From Halorussus pelagicus (GTDB lineage: Archaea > Halobacteriota > Halobacteria > Halobacteriales > Haladaptataceae), in contig NZ_CP035119.1 of assembly GCF_004087835.1 (NCBI RefSeq), positions 2,046,001-2,110,000 of the forward strand: a stretch of 64,000 nucleotides of DNA, given 5' to 3'. The position numbers and the translations under genes were made by a program. The notes under the pieces are model-generated. The model saw only the letters and a program-made list of their open reading frames with translations, was not told where the DNA came from and made no database searches. Within the stretch, counting starts at the first letter, position 1. The number at the start of each line of letters is the position of its first letter. Positions 8,444-18,006 of this stretch are shown piece after piece.

Positions 8444-10087
8444 GTGAAGGGCCGGACGAAGTTCGCGGTACTGATGCTGGTCATCACGCTCGCGCTGACC
8501 GCGGTCGTCTACGGCCAGTTCGAACTGGCCAAAGACCGGTCGGTCTCCCAGATGCGGGAGAACGTTGACCAGACTGCGGTCCAGACGGCCGATCAGATAG
8601 ACGCCCAGATTCGCCGCCAGAAAGACTACATCGGCTTCTACGCCTCGCGGCCGCGGGCCAGCGACTTCGACCGGTCCGACGAGTTCCTCCGCGGACTCCT
8701 GACCAACCCGTACGTGTTCGGCGGACAGGTCGTCTCGGCCAACGGTACCGTCGTCGCCTTCGAGGGCGACGTTCGCTCCGGGATGCGCCGCGAGACCATC
8801 GGCGACGACATCGGCGACCGGCCCTACGTGCGACGTCCCGCCCAGACGGGCGAGACGTACGTTACGGACCCCGAGCGCATCGAGGGGACCGACCAGTATA
8901 TCGTCGTCGTCAGCGCGCCCATCTTCGAGGACGGCGAGAGAGTCGGCGTCCTCGCGGCCGCACTCCCCATCAACGAGTTCACGTTCCTCACGATGGTGCC
9001 GCCGCTTGAGACCGACGTGCGGACGGTCTCGATCCAAGCGGGCAACCGGACGTTCCACGAATCGAAGATGACCTTCGCGGACAACGTCTCCAGTACGGCG
9101 ACCGTCATCTCCACGGGGTGGTCCGTGCGAGTCAGTCGGAGTCGAGCGGCGCTGGACGCCCGCCTCTGCCAGATGGCGATACTACAGGTCGGGAGCCTCG
9201 TGTTGGTGCTGTCGCTGGTCGTCGGACTTGCGGTCTGGGAGTACAACGCCAACATCCGGCAGGCCGAGAAGCTTCTCGACGGCTTTCAGTCGCTCCGCGA
9301 GGGCGACTACGACCACACACCCGGTCTCGGGTCGGGCGAGGAGTGGCACCAGATACGCGAGGGATTCGACGACCTCGCGGACGCGCTGGCCGCCCGCGAG
9401 GCCGAAGTCCGGGAGCGCGAACAGCGGATTCAGGTGTTCAATCGAGTGTTGCGCCACAACATCCGCAACGACATGACCGTCGTGGCCAACTACGCCGAGT
9501 TCGCCGTCGAGGAGTCCGACGACCCCGCAGTCCGGAACGCGGCCGAGAAAATCGCGGAACACGGGTGGGACCTCGTGGATTTGGGCGAGAAGGCCCGTCG
9601 TCTCGGGACCGGAATGGAGGGCGAGGGCACCGAACCGGTCGAGACCGACGTGGCCGCCGTCGTGACCGACGTTGCGGCCACGGTCCGCGAACAGTATCCG
9701 GAGGCCGACGTGTCGGTCGAGGTCCGCGACGAACGGTCGTCGGTGGCCATCCCGGCGTTCGACGCGGCAGTCGAAAACGTCTGTGAGAACGCGGTCGAAC
9801 ACAACGATACCGACGACCCCACGGTGTCGGTCGCCGTCGAGACGATAACCGAGGACGGCGAGGAGTGGACCCGCGTTGCGGTCGCCGACGACGGTCCCGG
9901 CATTCCGGCCCACGAGCGCGCAGTCCTGACCGACGGCGAGGAAACCGACCTCGACCACGGAAGCGGTCTCGGTCTCTGGCTGGTTCACTGGGTCGTCGAG
10001 CGCTCGGACGGCCGCTTGTCGTTCGCCGAGAACGACCCCCGCGGGTCGGTCGTCCGGATGGACCTGCGGCCCGCGGACGGTGACTGA
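8444..10087 (+). CDS. Membrane sensor histidine kinase with extracellular Cache-type sensor
   Basis: The 547-residue protein has an N-terminal membrane helix (residues 6-24) and an extracytoplasmic domain of about 200 residues with Cache-like features (DIGDRPYVRRPAQTGETYVTDP, then QYIVVVSAPIFEDGERVGVLAAALPI). A second helix follows near 247-266, then a HAMP-like linker (LLDGFQSLREGDYDHTPG). The phospho-acceptor box is VFNRVLRHNIRNDM (His in LRHN). The ATP-binding domain shows the N box ENAVEHND, DDGPGIP and GSGLGLWLV. The start is GTG. No response regulator is adjacent, so the partner is unknown; phosphotransfer to a stand-alone receiver protein is likely. Confidence 0.88.
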   Translation: MKGRTKFAVLMLVITLALTAVVYGQFELAKDRSVSQMRENVDQTAVQTADQIDAQIRRQKDYIGFYASRPRASDFDRSDEFLRGLLTNPYVFGGQVVSANGTVVAFEGDVRSGMRRETIGDDIGDRPYVRRPAQTGETYVTDPERIEGTDQYIVVVSAPIFEDGERVGVLAAALPINEFTFLTMVPPLETDVRTVSIQAGNRTFHESKMTFADNVSSTATVISTGWSVRVSRSRAALDARLCQMAILQVGSLVLVLSLVVGLAVWEYNANIRQAEKLLDGFQSLREGDYDHTPGLGSGEEWHQIREGFDDLADALAAREAEVREREQRIQVFNRVLRHNIRNDMTVVANYAEFAVEESDDPAVRNAAEKIAEHGWDLVDLGEKARRLGTGMEGEGTEPVETDVAAVVTDVAATVREQYPEADVSVEVRDERSSVAIPAFDAAVENVCENAVEHNDTDDPTVSVAVETITEDGEEWTRVAVADDGPGIPAHERAVLTDGEETDLDHGSGLGLWLVHWVVERSDGRLSFAENDPRGSVVRMDLRPADGD

Positions 10088-10139
10088 GCGTTCGACCACC
10101 CGCAAAAAAGTAACCAATCCGACATACGTCTGACGTACG

Positions 10140-10146
10140 TTTATGG
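10140..10146 (+). promoter_or_regulatory. TATA box upstream of the smc operon leader gene
   Basis: TTTATGG lies 27 nt before the ATG at 10170. This places transcription start at that ATG (leaderless) and argues against the upstream in-frame ATG at 10143, which falls inside the TATA element itself. Confidence 0.6.
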
Positions 10147-10169
10147 TTCTGCCGTGGGGCAACACGGAC

Positions 10170-10451
10170 ATGAGCGACCAAGGCGAGCGCGTCGAGGAAC
10201 TCGAATCGAAAGTCGAGCGACTCGAAGCGACGATTCAGGGACTCACCGAGGAGTTAGTCGAAGTTCACGACCGACTCGAAACGCTTGAAGAGAGCGGCGC
10301 GACCGAGACGGCGACCGCGAGTCCGTCGCGCAAGTCCGGACCTGACGGGACCGAAACCGCGGAAAACGACGAGGCTAAAAGCCAAGAGTCCCAGAACGAA
10401 GACGAGACGGGGGAAGATTCCGGATTAGGCGACGACATCATCGTCGCGTAA
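10170..10451 (+). CDS. Small coiled-coil protein upstream of smc (DUF7518-like)
   Basis: The 93-residue acidic protein has a heptad-patterned coiled coil at residues 3-41 (VEELESKVERLEATIQGLTE) followed by a disordered Asp/Glu/Ser-rich tail ending DDIIVA. It lies 25 nt upstream of smc on the same strand and is likely co-transcribed with smc and scpA. I recall haloarchaeal genomes often having a small coiled-coil gene in this place, but its role is not established. No catalytic motif is visible. The start at 10170 is chosen from the TATA spacing. Confidence 0.7.
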   Translation: MSDQGERVEELESKVERLEATIQGLTEELVEVHDRLETLEESGATETATASPSRKSGPDGTETAENDEAKSQESQNEDETGEDSGLGDDIIVA

Positions 10452-10476
10452 CGGGAGTCCCCACGTACGAGCAACC

Positions 10477-13400
10477 ATGCACATCAAAAAGCTCGTCTTG
10501 GACAACTTCAAGAGCTTCGGGCGACGAACCGAAATCCCCTTTTACGAGGATTTCACCACCGTTAGCGGTCCGAACGGCTCCGGGAAGAGCAACATCATCG
10601 ACAGCGTCCTGTTCGCGCTCGGGTTGGCGCGAACGCGGGGCATCCGCGCCGAAAAGCTGACCGACCTCATCTACAACCCCGGCCACGCCGACGGGAGCGA
10701 AGAACAGAGCGGCCCGCGGGAGGCCATCGTGGAGGTCGTACTCGACAACGGCGACGGCACGCTGGACCGCGCGCAGGTCGTCAACGCCGCTGGCTCGGAG
10801 AACGTCGGCGACGTGGGCGAAATCGTCATCAAGCGCCGGGTCAAGGAGACCGAGGACAACTACTACTCGTACTACTACCTCAACGGCCGGTCGGTCAACC
10901 TCTCGGACATTCAGGACCTGCTCGCGCAGGCCGGAGTGACCCCCGAGGGGTATAACGTCGTCATGCAGGGCGACGTGACCGAGATTATCAACATGACGCC
11001 GTACGAGCGTCGCCAGATAATCGACGAAATCGCGGGCGTCGCGGAGTTCGACGCCAAGAAGGAAGACGCGCTCGAAGAACTGGAGACGGTCAAAGAGCGC
11101 ATCAGCGAGGCCGAACTCCGCATCGGCGAGAAGCAGGACCGACTCGACCAGTTGGCCGACGAGCGCGAGACCGCCCTTGAGTATCAGGGACTGCGCGACG
11201 AGAAACAGGAGTACGAGGGCCACCTCCGGGCCGCCGAGTTGGAAGAGAAGCGCGAAGACCTTTCGAACACGCGCGCGGACATCGAGGACCGCGAGACCGA
11301 ACTCGCCGACCTGCAAGCCGAGTTGGACGAAAAGCAGGGGCGAGTCATCCGCCTCGAAGACGAGTTGGAGGAGCTGAACGCCGAAATCGAGCGGAAGGGC
11401 GAAGACGAGCAGTTGCGCATCAAGAGCGAAATCGAGGAAGTCAAAGGCGAGATTTCGCGCCTCGAAGACGCCATCGAGTCCGCCGAAGAGAAGATTCAGG
11501 ACGCCGAAAACACCCGGCGACAGGCGTTCGTCGAAATCGACCGCAAGCAAGAGAACGTCGAGGAGTTCGAGTCGGACATCCGCGATTTGAAGATAGAGAA
11601 GTCCTCGGTGAAGGCCGACGTACAGCAGAAGGAGGCGGAGTTGGAGGAGGTCGAGACCGAAATCGATGCCATCGACACCGAGTACGACGAGGTGAAAGCC
11701 GAACTCGCCGCGAAGAAAGACGAACTGGAGACCCAGAAGAGCGAGCGAAACGACCTCCAGCGCGAGAAGGACCGACTCATCGACGAGTCGCGCCGACGGT
11801 CGAACGCCGAGCGCGACACGGAACAGGAACTCGACGAGGCCCGCGAGTCGATTCCCGAACTGGAGACCAAACTCGACGACCTCGAAGACGAGTTGGCGAA
11901 GGCCGAGCGCAACCGCGCCCAGATAGACGACGTGGTCTCGGACCTCAAGCAGGAGAAACGAGAGCTACAGGACGACCTCGATTCGGTCGAGGACGAGATT
12001 CAGGCCAAACAGCAGGAGTACGCCGAACTCGAAGCGAAGGCCGGACAGAGCGGCGACTCCTCGTACGGCCGCGCGGTGTCCACGATTCTGAACGCCGAGA
12101 AACCCGGCGTTCACGGCACCGTCGGCCAGTTGGGCGGCGTCAACCAGAAGTACGCCACGGCGTGCGAGACCGCCGCTGGCGGCCGGATGGCGCACGTCGT
12201 GGTGGACGACGACGGCGTGGGCCAGTCGTGCATCGAGTACCTGAAGTCCCGGAACGCCGGGCGTGCGACCTTCCTGCCCCTGACCGAGATGCACGACCGG
12301 AACCTCCCGAGCGCGCCGAGCGTTCCCGGCGTCGTGGATTTTGCGTACAATCTCGTGGACTTCGACTCGCAGTTCTCGGGCATCTTCGCCTACGTCCTCG
12401 GCGACACGCTAGTCGTCGAGGACATGGAGACCGCCCGCGACCTGATGGGCGACTACCGACTCGTGACCCTCTCAGGCGAACTGGTCGAGAAGAGCGGCGC
12501 GATGACCGGCGGGTCGTCGTCGGGGTCGCGCTACTCCTTCTCGAAGTCCGGCAAGGGCCAGTTGGAGCGCGTCGCCCAGCGAATCAACGAGTTGGAGGAC
12601 GAGCGCAAGTCCATCCGCGAGGACGTGCGCGACGTGGAGGGCCGACTGGACGACGCCCGCGACCGCAAGAGCGATGCGACCGATCAAGTCCGGTCCATCG
12701 AGTCCGACATCGAGGCGACCGAGGACGAACTCGACTCGGTGAAAGCCCGAATCGGCGACCTCGAAGACGAACTCGTGGCGATGGAGACCGAACGCGAGGC
12801 CGTCAACGAGCAGATGGAGGAGTTAGAGGCCAAAATCGACGACCACGAGGCGACCATCGCCGACATCGAGGACGCCATTGCAGACCTCGAAACCGAACTC
12901 GAAGACTCGAAGATTCCGGAACTCACCGCCGAGGCCGAGGATATCGAGACCGAGATAGACGAGTTAGAGGCCCGGATGGACGAGTTGGACGGCGAACTCA
13001 ACGAACTCCAACTCGAAAAACAGTACGCCGAGGAGGCAATCGAGGACCTTCACGACGACATCGAGCAGGCCCAAAACCGCAAAGCCGACCAGGAGGAGAC
13101 AATCGAGGAGTTGGAGGAGAAAATCGAGGACCAAGAGGCCCTGCTCGAAGAAAAACGCGAGGCCGTCGCGGAACTCGAAGACGAACTCGCCGACCTCAAA
13201 GACGAGCGCGGGGACGTGAAAGACGACCTCCGGGAGGCCCAACAGGAGCGCGACGAGAAGAAGTCCGAGGTCGAGTCCGTCGAGAACCGCCTCGAAAGTT
13301 TAGAGCGGAGCGCCGACCGACTCGAAGACGACATCGCGGAACTCGAAGACGCGGTCGGCGACTACGACGCCGACGAGATTCCCGACCTGCGGGAGGTCGA

Positions 13401-14058
13401 GCGGAACATCGAGCGTCTGGAACGCCAGATGGAGGAGTTGGAACCTGTCAACATGCTGGCCATCGAGGAGTACGACGACGTGCAAGCGGACTTGGACGAC
13501 TTGGAGGAGCGCAAGTCGGTCCTCGTCGAGGAGCGCGAGGGCATCCGCGAGCGCATCGACTCCTACGAGGACCAGAAGAAGGCGACGTTCATGGACGCCT
13601 ACGAGGCCATCGACGACCAGTTCGAGGACATCTTCGAGCGCCTGTCGAACGGGACCGGGACGCTCCACCTGGAAGACGACGAGGACCCCTTCGATGGCGG
13701 CCTGACGATGAAGGCCCAACCGGGCGACAAGCCCATCCAGCGCCTCGACGCGATGTCCGGCGGCGAGAAGAGTCTGACCGCGCTGGCGTTCATCTTCGCC
13801 ATCCAGCGGTACAACCCCGCGCCGTTCTACGCGCTGGACGAGGTGGACGCCTTCCTCGACGCCGCGAACGCCGAGCGCGTCGGCGAGATGGTGGACGAAC
13901 TCGCGGGCGACGCCCAGTTCGTCGTCGTCTCGCACCGCTCGGCGATGATGGAGCGCTCCGAGCGTGCCATCGGCGTCACGATGCAAGGCGACAACGTGAG
14001 TACGGTGACGGGCATCCAGTTGGGCGAGAGTGACGAGGAGGTGCCCGCAGATGATTGA
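10477..14058 (+). CDS. smc: Chromosome segregation protein SMC
   Basis: The 1193-residue condensin ATPase has the normal SMC layout. The N-terminal head has Walker A GPNGSGKSN near residue 32. Two long coiled-coil arms flank a hinge near 515-680 (GVHGTVGQLGGVNQKYATAC, then LVEKSGAMTGGSSSG). The C-terminal head has signature motif LDAMSGGEKSL and Walker B FYALDEVDAFLD, followed by FVVVSHR. It dimerises at the hinge and compacts DNA with the kleisin ScpA. scpA begins 8 nt before the smc stop, so the two are translationally coupled. Confidence 0.97.
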   Translation: MHIKKLVLDNFKSFGRRTEIPFYEDFTTVSGPNGSGKSNIIDSVLFALGLARTRGIRAEKLTDLIYNPGHADGSEEQSGPREAIVEVVLDNGDGTLDRAQVVNAAGSENVGDVGEIVIKRRVKETEDNYYSYYYLNGRSVNLSDIQDLLAQAGVTPEGYNVVMQGDVTEIINMTPYERRQIIDEIAGVAEFDAKKEDALEELETVKERISEAELRIGEKQDRLDQLADERETALEYQGLRDEKQEYEGHLRAAELEEKREDLSNTRADIEDRETELADLQAELDEKQGRVIRLEDELEELNAEIERKGEDEQLRIKSEIEEVKGEISRLEDAIESAEEKIQDAENTRRQAFVEIDRKQENVEEFESDIRDLKIEKSSVKADVQQKEAELEEVETEIDAIDTEYDEVKAELAAKKDELETQKSERNDLQREKDRLIDESRRRSNAERDTEQELDEARESIPELETKLDDLEDELAKAERNRAQIDDVVSDLKQEKRELQDDLDSVEDEIQAKQQEYAELEAKAGQSGDSSYGRAVSTILNAEKPGVHGTVGQLGGVNQKYATACETAAGGRMAHVVVDDDGVGQSCIEYLKSRNAGRATFLPLTEMHDRNLPSAPSVPGVVDFAYNLVDFDSQFSGIFAYVLGDTLVVEDMETARDLMGDYRLVTLSGELVEKSGAMTGGSSSGSRYSFSKSGKGQLERVAQRINELEDERKSIREDVRDVEGRLDDARDRKSDATDQVRSIESDIEATEDELDSVKARIGDLEDELVAMETEREAVNEQMEELEAKIDDHEATIADIEDAIADLETELEDSKIPELTAEAEDIETEIDELEARMDELDGELNELQLEKQYAEEAIEDLHDDIEQAQNRKADQEETIEELEEKIEDQEALLEEKREAVAELEDELADLKDERGDVKDDLREAQQERDEKKSEVESVENRLESLERSADRLEDDIAELEDAVGDYDADEIPDLREVERNIERLERQMEELEPVNMLAIEEYDDVQADLDDLEERKSVLVEEREGIRERIDSYEDQKKATFMDAYEAIDDQFEDIFERLSNGTGTLHLEDDEDPFDGGLTMKAQPGDKPIQRLDAMSGGEKSLTALAFIFAIQRYNPAPFYALDEVDAFLDAANAERVGEMVDELAGDAQFVVVSHRSAMMERSERAIGVTMQGDNVSTVTGIQLGESDEEVPADD
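14036..14043 (+). promoter_or_regulatory. Shine-Dalgarno of scpA inside the smc 3' end
   Basis: AGGAGGTG lies 7 nt before the ATG at 14051 and within smc codons. It selects this start over the in-frame ATG at 14030 and supports coupled translation of smc and scpA. Confidence 0.65.
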
Positions 14059-15112
14059 CGAGTCCGATGGTGACGACGACGAGAGCAACGAGGACTTCTC
14101 GCTGAACATCGCGGGCCACGAGGAGGAGAAGCGCAAGCGCGAGGGCGAGACCTCGGACCTCTTGGGCGATGAGGATGACGAGGGGTCCGAATCGTCGGAC
14201 GACGCCGAGGAGTCTGAGTCGTCGGGCGATTCGGTCGAATCGCCCGACAACGGCGAAAACTCCATTATTAGCGAGGAACTGGGGGTGAACCCGGACCCCG
14301 GCGACGACGAGGCCGAACCCGTCGAACTCCTCGTGCAACTCGCTGAGGACGGCGAAATCGAGCCGTGGGACATCGACATCGTGACGGTCACCGACAAGTT
14401 CCTCGACAGACTCGACGGCGCGGACCTCCGGACCTCGGGCCGGGCGCTGTTCTACGCGAGTGTCCTGCTCCGGATGAAGAGCGACGCGATGCTGGCCGAC
14501 GACGACCAGGAGGACGTGGAACCGGAGGACCCGTGGGACGACTGGGGACCCGGCGCGGACGCGCCGCGACCCGACGACGGGGAGTTCCCCGACTTCGACC
14601 CGGTCGAGCAGTTGGAAGACGAAATGGAGCGTCGCCTCGACCGCAAGAGCGCCCGCGGGTCGCCCGAGACGCTTGACGAACTCGTCCGTGAGTTGCGAGA
14701 ACGCGAGCGCGGGTCGTGGTGGAAAGAATCCAGAAGCTACGACACGACCGACTCGCCGTCGGGGTTTCAGCGGGGAACCCAGACGCTCGACTACCGGACG
14801 GACGACGACATGCGCGTCGAGGAAGAACCCTCCGCGGACGACGTGACGGGCACGGCCCACGCCGAGGACATCGAGGCGGTCATCGACGACGTGCGCGAGG
14901 AGTTGCGGGACCACTACGAGAAGGGCCGGTCCGAGGTGCTGTACGCCGAAATCGACTCCATCGGCGGGTCCCGAATCCAGACGTTCCTCGCGCTGCTGTT
15001 TCTCTCCCACCGCGGGACCGTCACCTTAGAGCAAGACGACATGTTCGGCGATTTGTGGGTCGAAGACGCCGAGACCGCCGAGGAATCCGAAACGCCCGCG
15101 ATTGCCGACTGA
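14051..15112 (+). CDS. scpA: Segregation and condensation protein A (kleisin ScpA)
   Basis: The 353-residue kleisin bridges the SMC heads. It has a long acidic, low-complexity N terminus (residues 1-80), then the ScpA N-terminal domain (PVELLVQLAEDGEIEPWDID, followed by IVTVTDKFLD and ALFYASVLLRMKSDAML). A variable middle follows, then a C-terminal winged helix (EIDSIGGSRIQTFLALLFLS, then LEQDDMFGDLWVE). ScpB is not adjacent. The start overlaps smc by 8 nt and has its own Shine-Dalgarno sequence. The acidic N terminus is longer than in bacterial ScpA, a typical halophilic trait. Confidence 0.93.
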   Translation: MIDESDGDDDESNEDFSLNIAGHEEEKRKREGETSDLLGDEDDEGSESSDDAEESESSGDSVESPDNGENSIISEELGVNPDPGDDEAEPVELLVQLAEDGEIEPWDIDIVTVTDKFLDRLDGADLRTSGRALFYASVLLRMKSDAMLADDDQEDVEPEDPWDDWGPGADAPRPDDGEFPDFDPVEQLEDEMERRLDRKSARGSPETLDELVRELRERERGSWWKESRSYDTTDSPSGFQRGTQTLDYRTDDDMRVEEEPSADDVTGTAHAEDIEAVIDDVREELRDHYEKGRSEVLYAEIDSIGGSRIQTFLALLFLSHRGTVTLEQDDMFGDLWVEDAETAEESETPAIAD

Positions 15113-15151
15113 CCGCCGGAGTTGAGTTGGTCTCGGCGCTCCGCAGACCTT

Positions 15152-15622
15152 TCAGGCCGAGGATTCCGGCAATTCGTTCTGCGCGTCTTCGGACTCTCCT
15201 TCGTCGTCGGCCACCGTTTCACGCTCTTGGATGGCTTTGACCTCGTGTATCAGTTCCTCGTGGTTGTAGACGATGTCGGTACTGGTGACGATGCCACAGA
15301 GGACGCCATCGGCCGCGACCGGGAGGTGTTTGACGGTGTTGTCGGCCATCACCTCGACGGCCTCGCTGACGGTCGCCGTCGGCCGGACCGTCACCACGGG
15401 GTCGGTCATCACGCGCTCGACCGGCAGGCGACTGAACGGTTCGTCGGACCTCGCGCCCGCCTCCACCGCGTCCGACCGCGTGATGATGCCGGTCGGCGTC
15501 TCGTCTCTCAGGACGATGACGCTCCCCACGCCGTAGTGGAGCATTCGGTTCGCGGCGAGTCGGAGCGTGTTGTCGATGTCTATCGTGACGACCCGCTCGG
15601 TCATCACGTCGCTGACTTTCAT
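15152..15622 (-). CDS. CBS domain pair protein
   Basis: The 156-residue protein consists of two CBS motifs: VSDVMTERVVTIDIDNTLRL near residue 3 and VERVMTDPVVTVRPTATVSE near 70. Each ends in a hydrophobic strand followed by the sugar-binding GIITRSD or GIVTSTDIV. Such pairs bind adenosyl ligands (AMP, ATP, SAM) and act as stand-alone sensors. A charged acidic tail follows. The ATG at 15622 (MKVSDVMTERV) is preferred because CBS proteins usually start here. Its target is unknown; it converges with scpA. Confidence 0.88.
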   Translation of the reverse strand: MKVSDVMTERVVTIDIDNTLRLAANRMLHYGVGSVIVLRDETPTGIITRSDAVEAGARSDEPFSRLPVERVMTDPVVTVRPTATVSEAVEVMADNTVKHLPVAADGVLCGIVTSTDIVYNHEELIHEVKAIQERETVADDEGESEDAQNELPESSA

Positions 15623-15721
15623 ACCCGGATATCTCGCCGGTGACACGAATACCTGTCCACCTCTGGTCGGCCGACGCTCGTCTGCCTCGGTCGGCCAACC
15701 GACGTCGCGTCGTGCGCTCGC

Positions 15722-16576
15722 TCAGTTCAGGTACTCGCCGACGAACGGTTCGACGCGCTCGCGGGTCTCGTCGGGAATCGCCTCGGTCGGCGTGTTGATG
15801 GTTCCTTCGAGCGCGTGGCCGCAGTCACAGTCGCGCTCGTCGGGCATGTTCCGAACTGCGTGTTCGACGACTTCCTTGATGGCCTCCTCGTTCTCCGCGG
15901 CGTTGTTCAGCACCTCTTGGAGCGTGACCTCGCTGTCTTCTTTCCACACGTCGTAGTCGGTGACGCCGGTAATGGTGGCGTAGCACATCTCGGCCTCGCG
16001 GGCGAGTTTCGCCTCCGGAATCGTCGTCATGCCGATAACGTCCCAGCCTTGGTCGCGGTAGAACTCGCTCTCGGCGCGCGTCGAATACTGCGGTCCCTCG
16101 ATGCAGACGTAGGTGCCGCCTTCCTCGGAATCCGCGTCGGTCGCCGTCTCGCACGAGTCGGACAGATGTTCGACCATGTGCGGGCAGTAAGGGTCCGCGA
16201 AGGGCATGTGGACGACGATGCCGTCGCCGAAGAACGTCGAGTCTCGATGCTTCGTCCGGTCGAAAATCTGGTCGGGAACCAGCAGGCTCTGGGGCGGCAG
16301 GTCCTCGCGCAGGCTTCCGACCGCGTTGCTCGACAGGATTCGCTCGACGCCGACCTGCTTGAGCGCGTGGATGTTCGCCTTGTAGGGCGCGTTCGTGGGC
16401 GTGTGCTGGTGGTCCGGGCCGTGGCGCGGCAGGAACGCGACCTCTTTTCCGGCGAGTTCGCCGATGGTGACCGGCGCGCTCGGGTCGCCGAACGGCGTCG
16501 AAATCTCTTCCTCGCGGGTGTCTTCGAGCGGCAGTGCTTCGTAGATTCCGCTTCCGCCGATGAAGCCAATCGTCAT
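15722..16576 (-). CDS. mtnP: S-methyl-5'-thioadenosine phosphorylase
   Basis: The 284-residue trimeric purine phosphorylase cleaves methylthioadenosine to adenine and methylthioribose-1-phosphate in methionine salvage. Motifs are IGFIGGSGIYEALPL at the N terminus, the phosphate-binding FLPRHGPDHQHTPT, ILSSNAVGSLREDLPP, GTYVCIEGPQYSTRAE and DVIGMTTIPEAKLAREAEMCYA. The active-site residues of the MTAP branch are present. A purine nucleoside phosphorylase with mixed specificity is an alternative. The C-terminal CDCGHALEG cysteines are an added feature. Confidence 0.92.
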   Translation of the reverse strand: MTIGFIGGSGIYEALPLEDTREEEISTPFGDPSAPVTIGELAGKEVAFLPRHGPDHQHTPTNAPYKANIHALKQVGVERILSSNAVGSLREDLPPQSLLVPDQIFDRTKHRDSTFFGDGIVVHMPFADPYCPHMVEHLSDSCETATDADSEEGGTYVCIEGPQYSTRAESEFYRDQGWDVIGMTTIPEAKLAREAEMCYATITGVTDYDVWKEDSEVTLQEVLNNAAENEEAIKEVVEHAVRNMPDERDCDCGHALEGTINTPTEAIPDETRERVEPFVGEYLN

Positions 16577-16692
16577 GCCCCACAGTCGTGTCGGCGGGTA
16601 CTAAACGGCTATCCTTCGCCATCGCAACGGACAGTCTCCGTTCAGGTCGGCGCTCTCCGAGACCCGCCGGTCGAAGGCCGTCGAACGGCCGG

Positions 16693-17031
16693 TCAGTGGG
16701 CGGGGTTGTAGGCCTCGGAGAAGACGTTCAGGACGACGACGCCGCCGACGATGAGTGCCATTCCGACGACGCCCGCCGCGTCAACCGTCTCGTCGAACAG
16801 GAAGACGCCGAGGAGCGCCGCGGCCACGATTCCAATGGCCGACCACGTCGCGTACACCAGCCCTATCGGTAACTCCTGCAGAGTGAGACTCAGGAGGTAG
16901 AACGACCCGATGTACCCGGCGACGACGACGAGCGACGGAACGAGGTTCGTGAACCCCTCCGAGAACTTGAGCGCCGCGGTGCCGGTCACCTCGGCCGCGA
17001 TAGCGACGCCCAAGTAGAGATACGCTTTCAT
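16693..17031 (-). CDS. Small multidrug resistance (SMR) family transporter
   Basis: The 112-residue membrane protein has four predicted helices. The first contains the essential glutamate of EmrE-type exchangers (AIAAEVTGTAALKFSEGF, E14). The family motif LPIGLVYATWSAIGIV is in helix 3, and VVGMALIVGGVVVLNVFS forms helix 4. These proteins exchange protons for cationic drugs or guanidinium. Substrate cannot be read from sequence. It stands alone, divergent from nothing nearby, with the phosphoribosyltransferase gene downstream-facing on the same strand. Confidence 0.92.
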   Translation of the reverse strand: MKAYLYLGVAIAAEVTGTAALKFSEGFTNLVPSLVVVAGYIGSFYLLSLTLQELPIGLVYATWSAIGIVAAALLGVFLFDETVDAAGVVGMALIVGGVVVLNVFSEAYNPAH

Positions 17032-17132
17032 ATCTCGGCCTTCTGTCTCCGGTAGTAAAATTCCATCTGTTCGACTTTTTCCGGGACCGAGCGCCGGAGC
17101 GTCCCCGGACGTACACTCTCTTTGGCGCGGAG

Positions 17133-17843
17133 TTAGGCTCCCACGCCCTCATTCTCGACGAGTCGCCACATCTCGCCCTCGTCGGCCAGCACGTCCCGGC
17201 GGACCATCTCGTTTAACACTTCGTCCATCCGGTCCGGTTGGGCTATCTCCATCTCGATGCGTTCCACGTCGTGGAACTCGCTGAGCAGGTGTCGAATCTC
17301 CTCGGTGGTGAACTGCTCGCCGTCGGCCTTATCCATCACGCCGCTGGTGATGTCGATCATGTCCTCGATGAAGTTCCACGGGTAGACTATCCACGCCCAC
17401 TCGTCCAGTCCCTCCCCGATGTAGTCCGGTTCGAACTCGCTGGTCTGGAGGAGTTGGAGCGTCGCGGTCCGGACCTCCCCGGCGTCGCGGTCGGTAACGT
17501 ACTCCTCGGCGCGCTCGATGGACCCGCCGGTGTCGGCGATGTCGTCGATGATGAGTACGTCTTTGCCCGCCACGCTCCCCTCCGGCATCGGATAGCGTAC
17601 CTCGGGTTCCGCCGACTTCTCGGCGGTTCCGACGTAGTGTTCCATCTTCAGACTCGTCAGGTCGTCCATCCCGAGGAAGTCACAGATACACCGCCCCGCG
17701 AACCACCCGCCGCGGGCCAGCGCGACCACCACGTCGGGGTCGAACGAGTCGTGTTTGACTTGGTCGCTGACATCGCGGCAGAGACCGTAAATATACTCCC
17801 AGTTCGTAATCGTGCATTTGAACTCGTCGGGGAGTTCGCTCAT
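17133..17843 (-). CDS. Phosphoribosyltransferase with C-terminal extension
   Basis: The 236-residue protein has a type I PRTase core: VVVALARGGWFAGRCICDFL near residue 39 and the PRPP-binding VLIIDDIADTGGS near 98. The hood and specificity region (VYPWNFIEDM) resembles Gpt/xanthine-guanine or hypoxanthine phosphoribosyltransferases. The final ~70 residues (QFTTEEIRHLLSEFH, then VLNEMVRRDVLADEGEMW) look like a small helix-turn-helix or winged helix added to the core. It likely salvages a purine base; exact substrate is uncertain. It is divergent from the PhzF gene, sharing a 163 nt promoter region. Confidence 0.85.
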   Translation of the reverse strand: MSELPDEFKCTITNWEYIYGLCRDVSDQVKHDSFDPDVVVALARGGWFAGRCICDFLGMDDLTSLKMEHYVGTAEKSAEPEVRYPMPEGSVAGKDVLIIDDIADTGGSIERAEEYVTDRDAGEVRTATLQLLQTSEFEPDYIGEGLDEWAWIVYPWNFIEDMIDITSGVMDKADGEQFTTEEIRHLLSEFHDVERIEMEIAQPDRMDEVLNEMVRRDVLADEGEMWRLVENEGVGA

Positions 17844-18006
17844 ACCACCTCGCAAATCGAGGCCCTGCACACTTAACCGTTTACAGGTGGGTTTCGCGTC
17901 CGTCTCGGCGATTTTGGGCGTGTCTGGTGGTTTCGTGGGCGGCGGACGTGTCGGCCGTCGATTCGTCCCACAAACGCCTAAGGGGGCCGCGCAACTGAGT
18001 GCGAGC

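Noticed and set aside
12162-14033. 623-codon plus-strand frame inside smc
   Set aside because: Out-of-frame reading of the coiled-coil region of smc; repetitive Arg-rich protein of no family.
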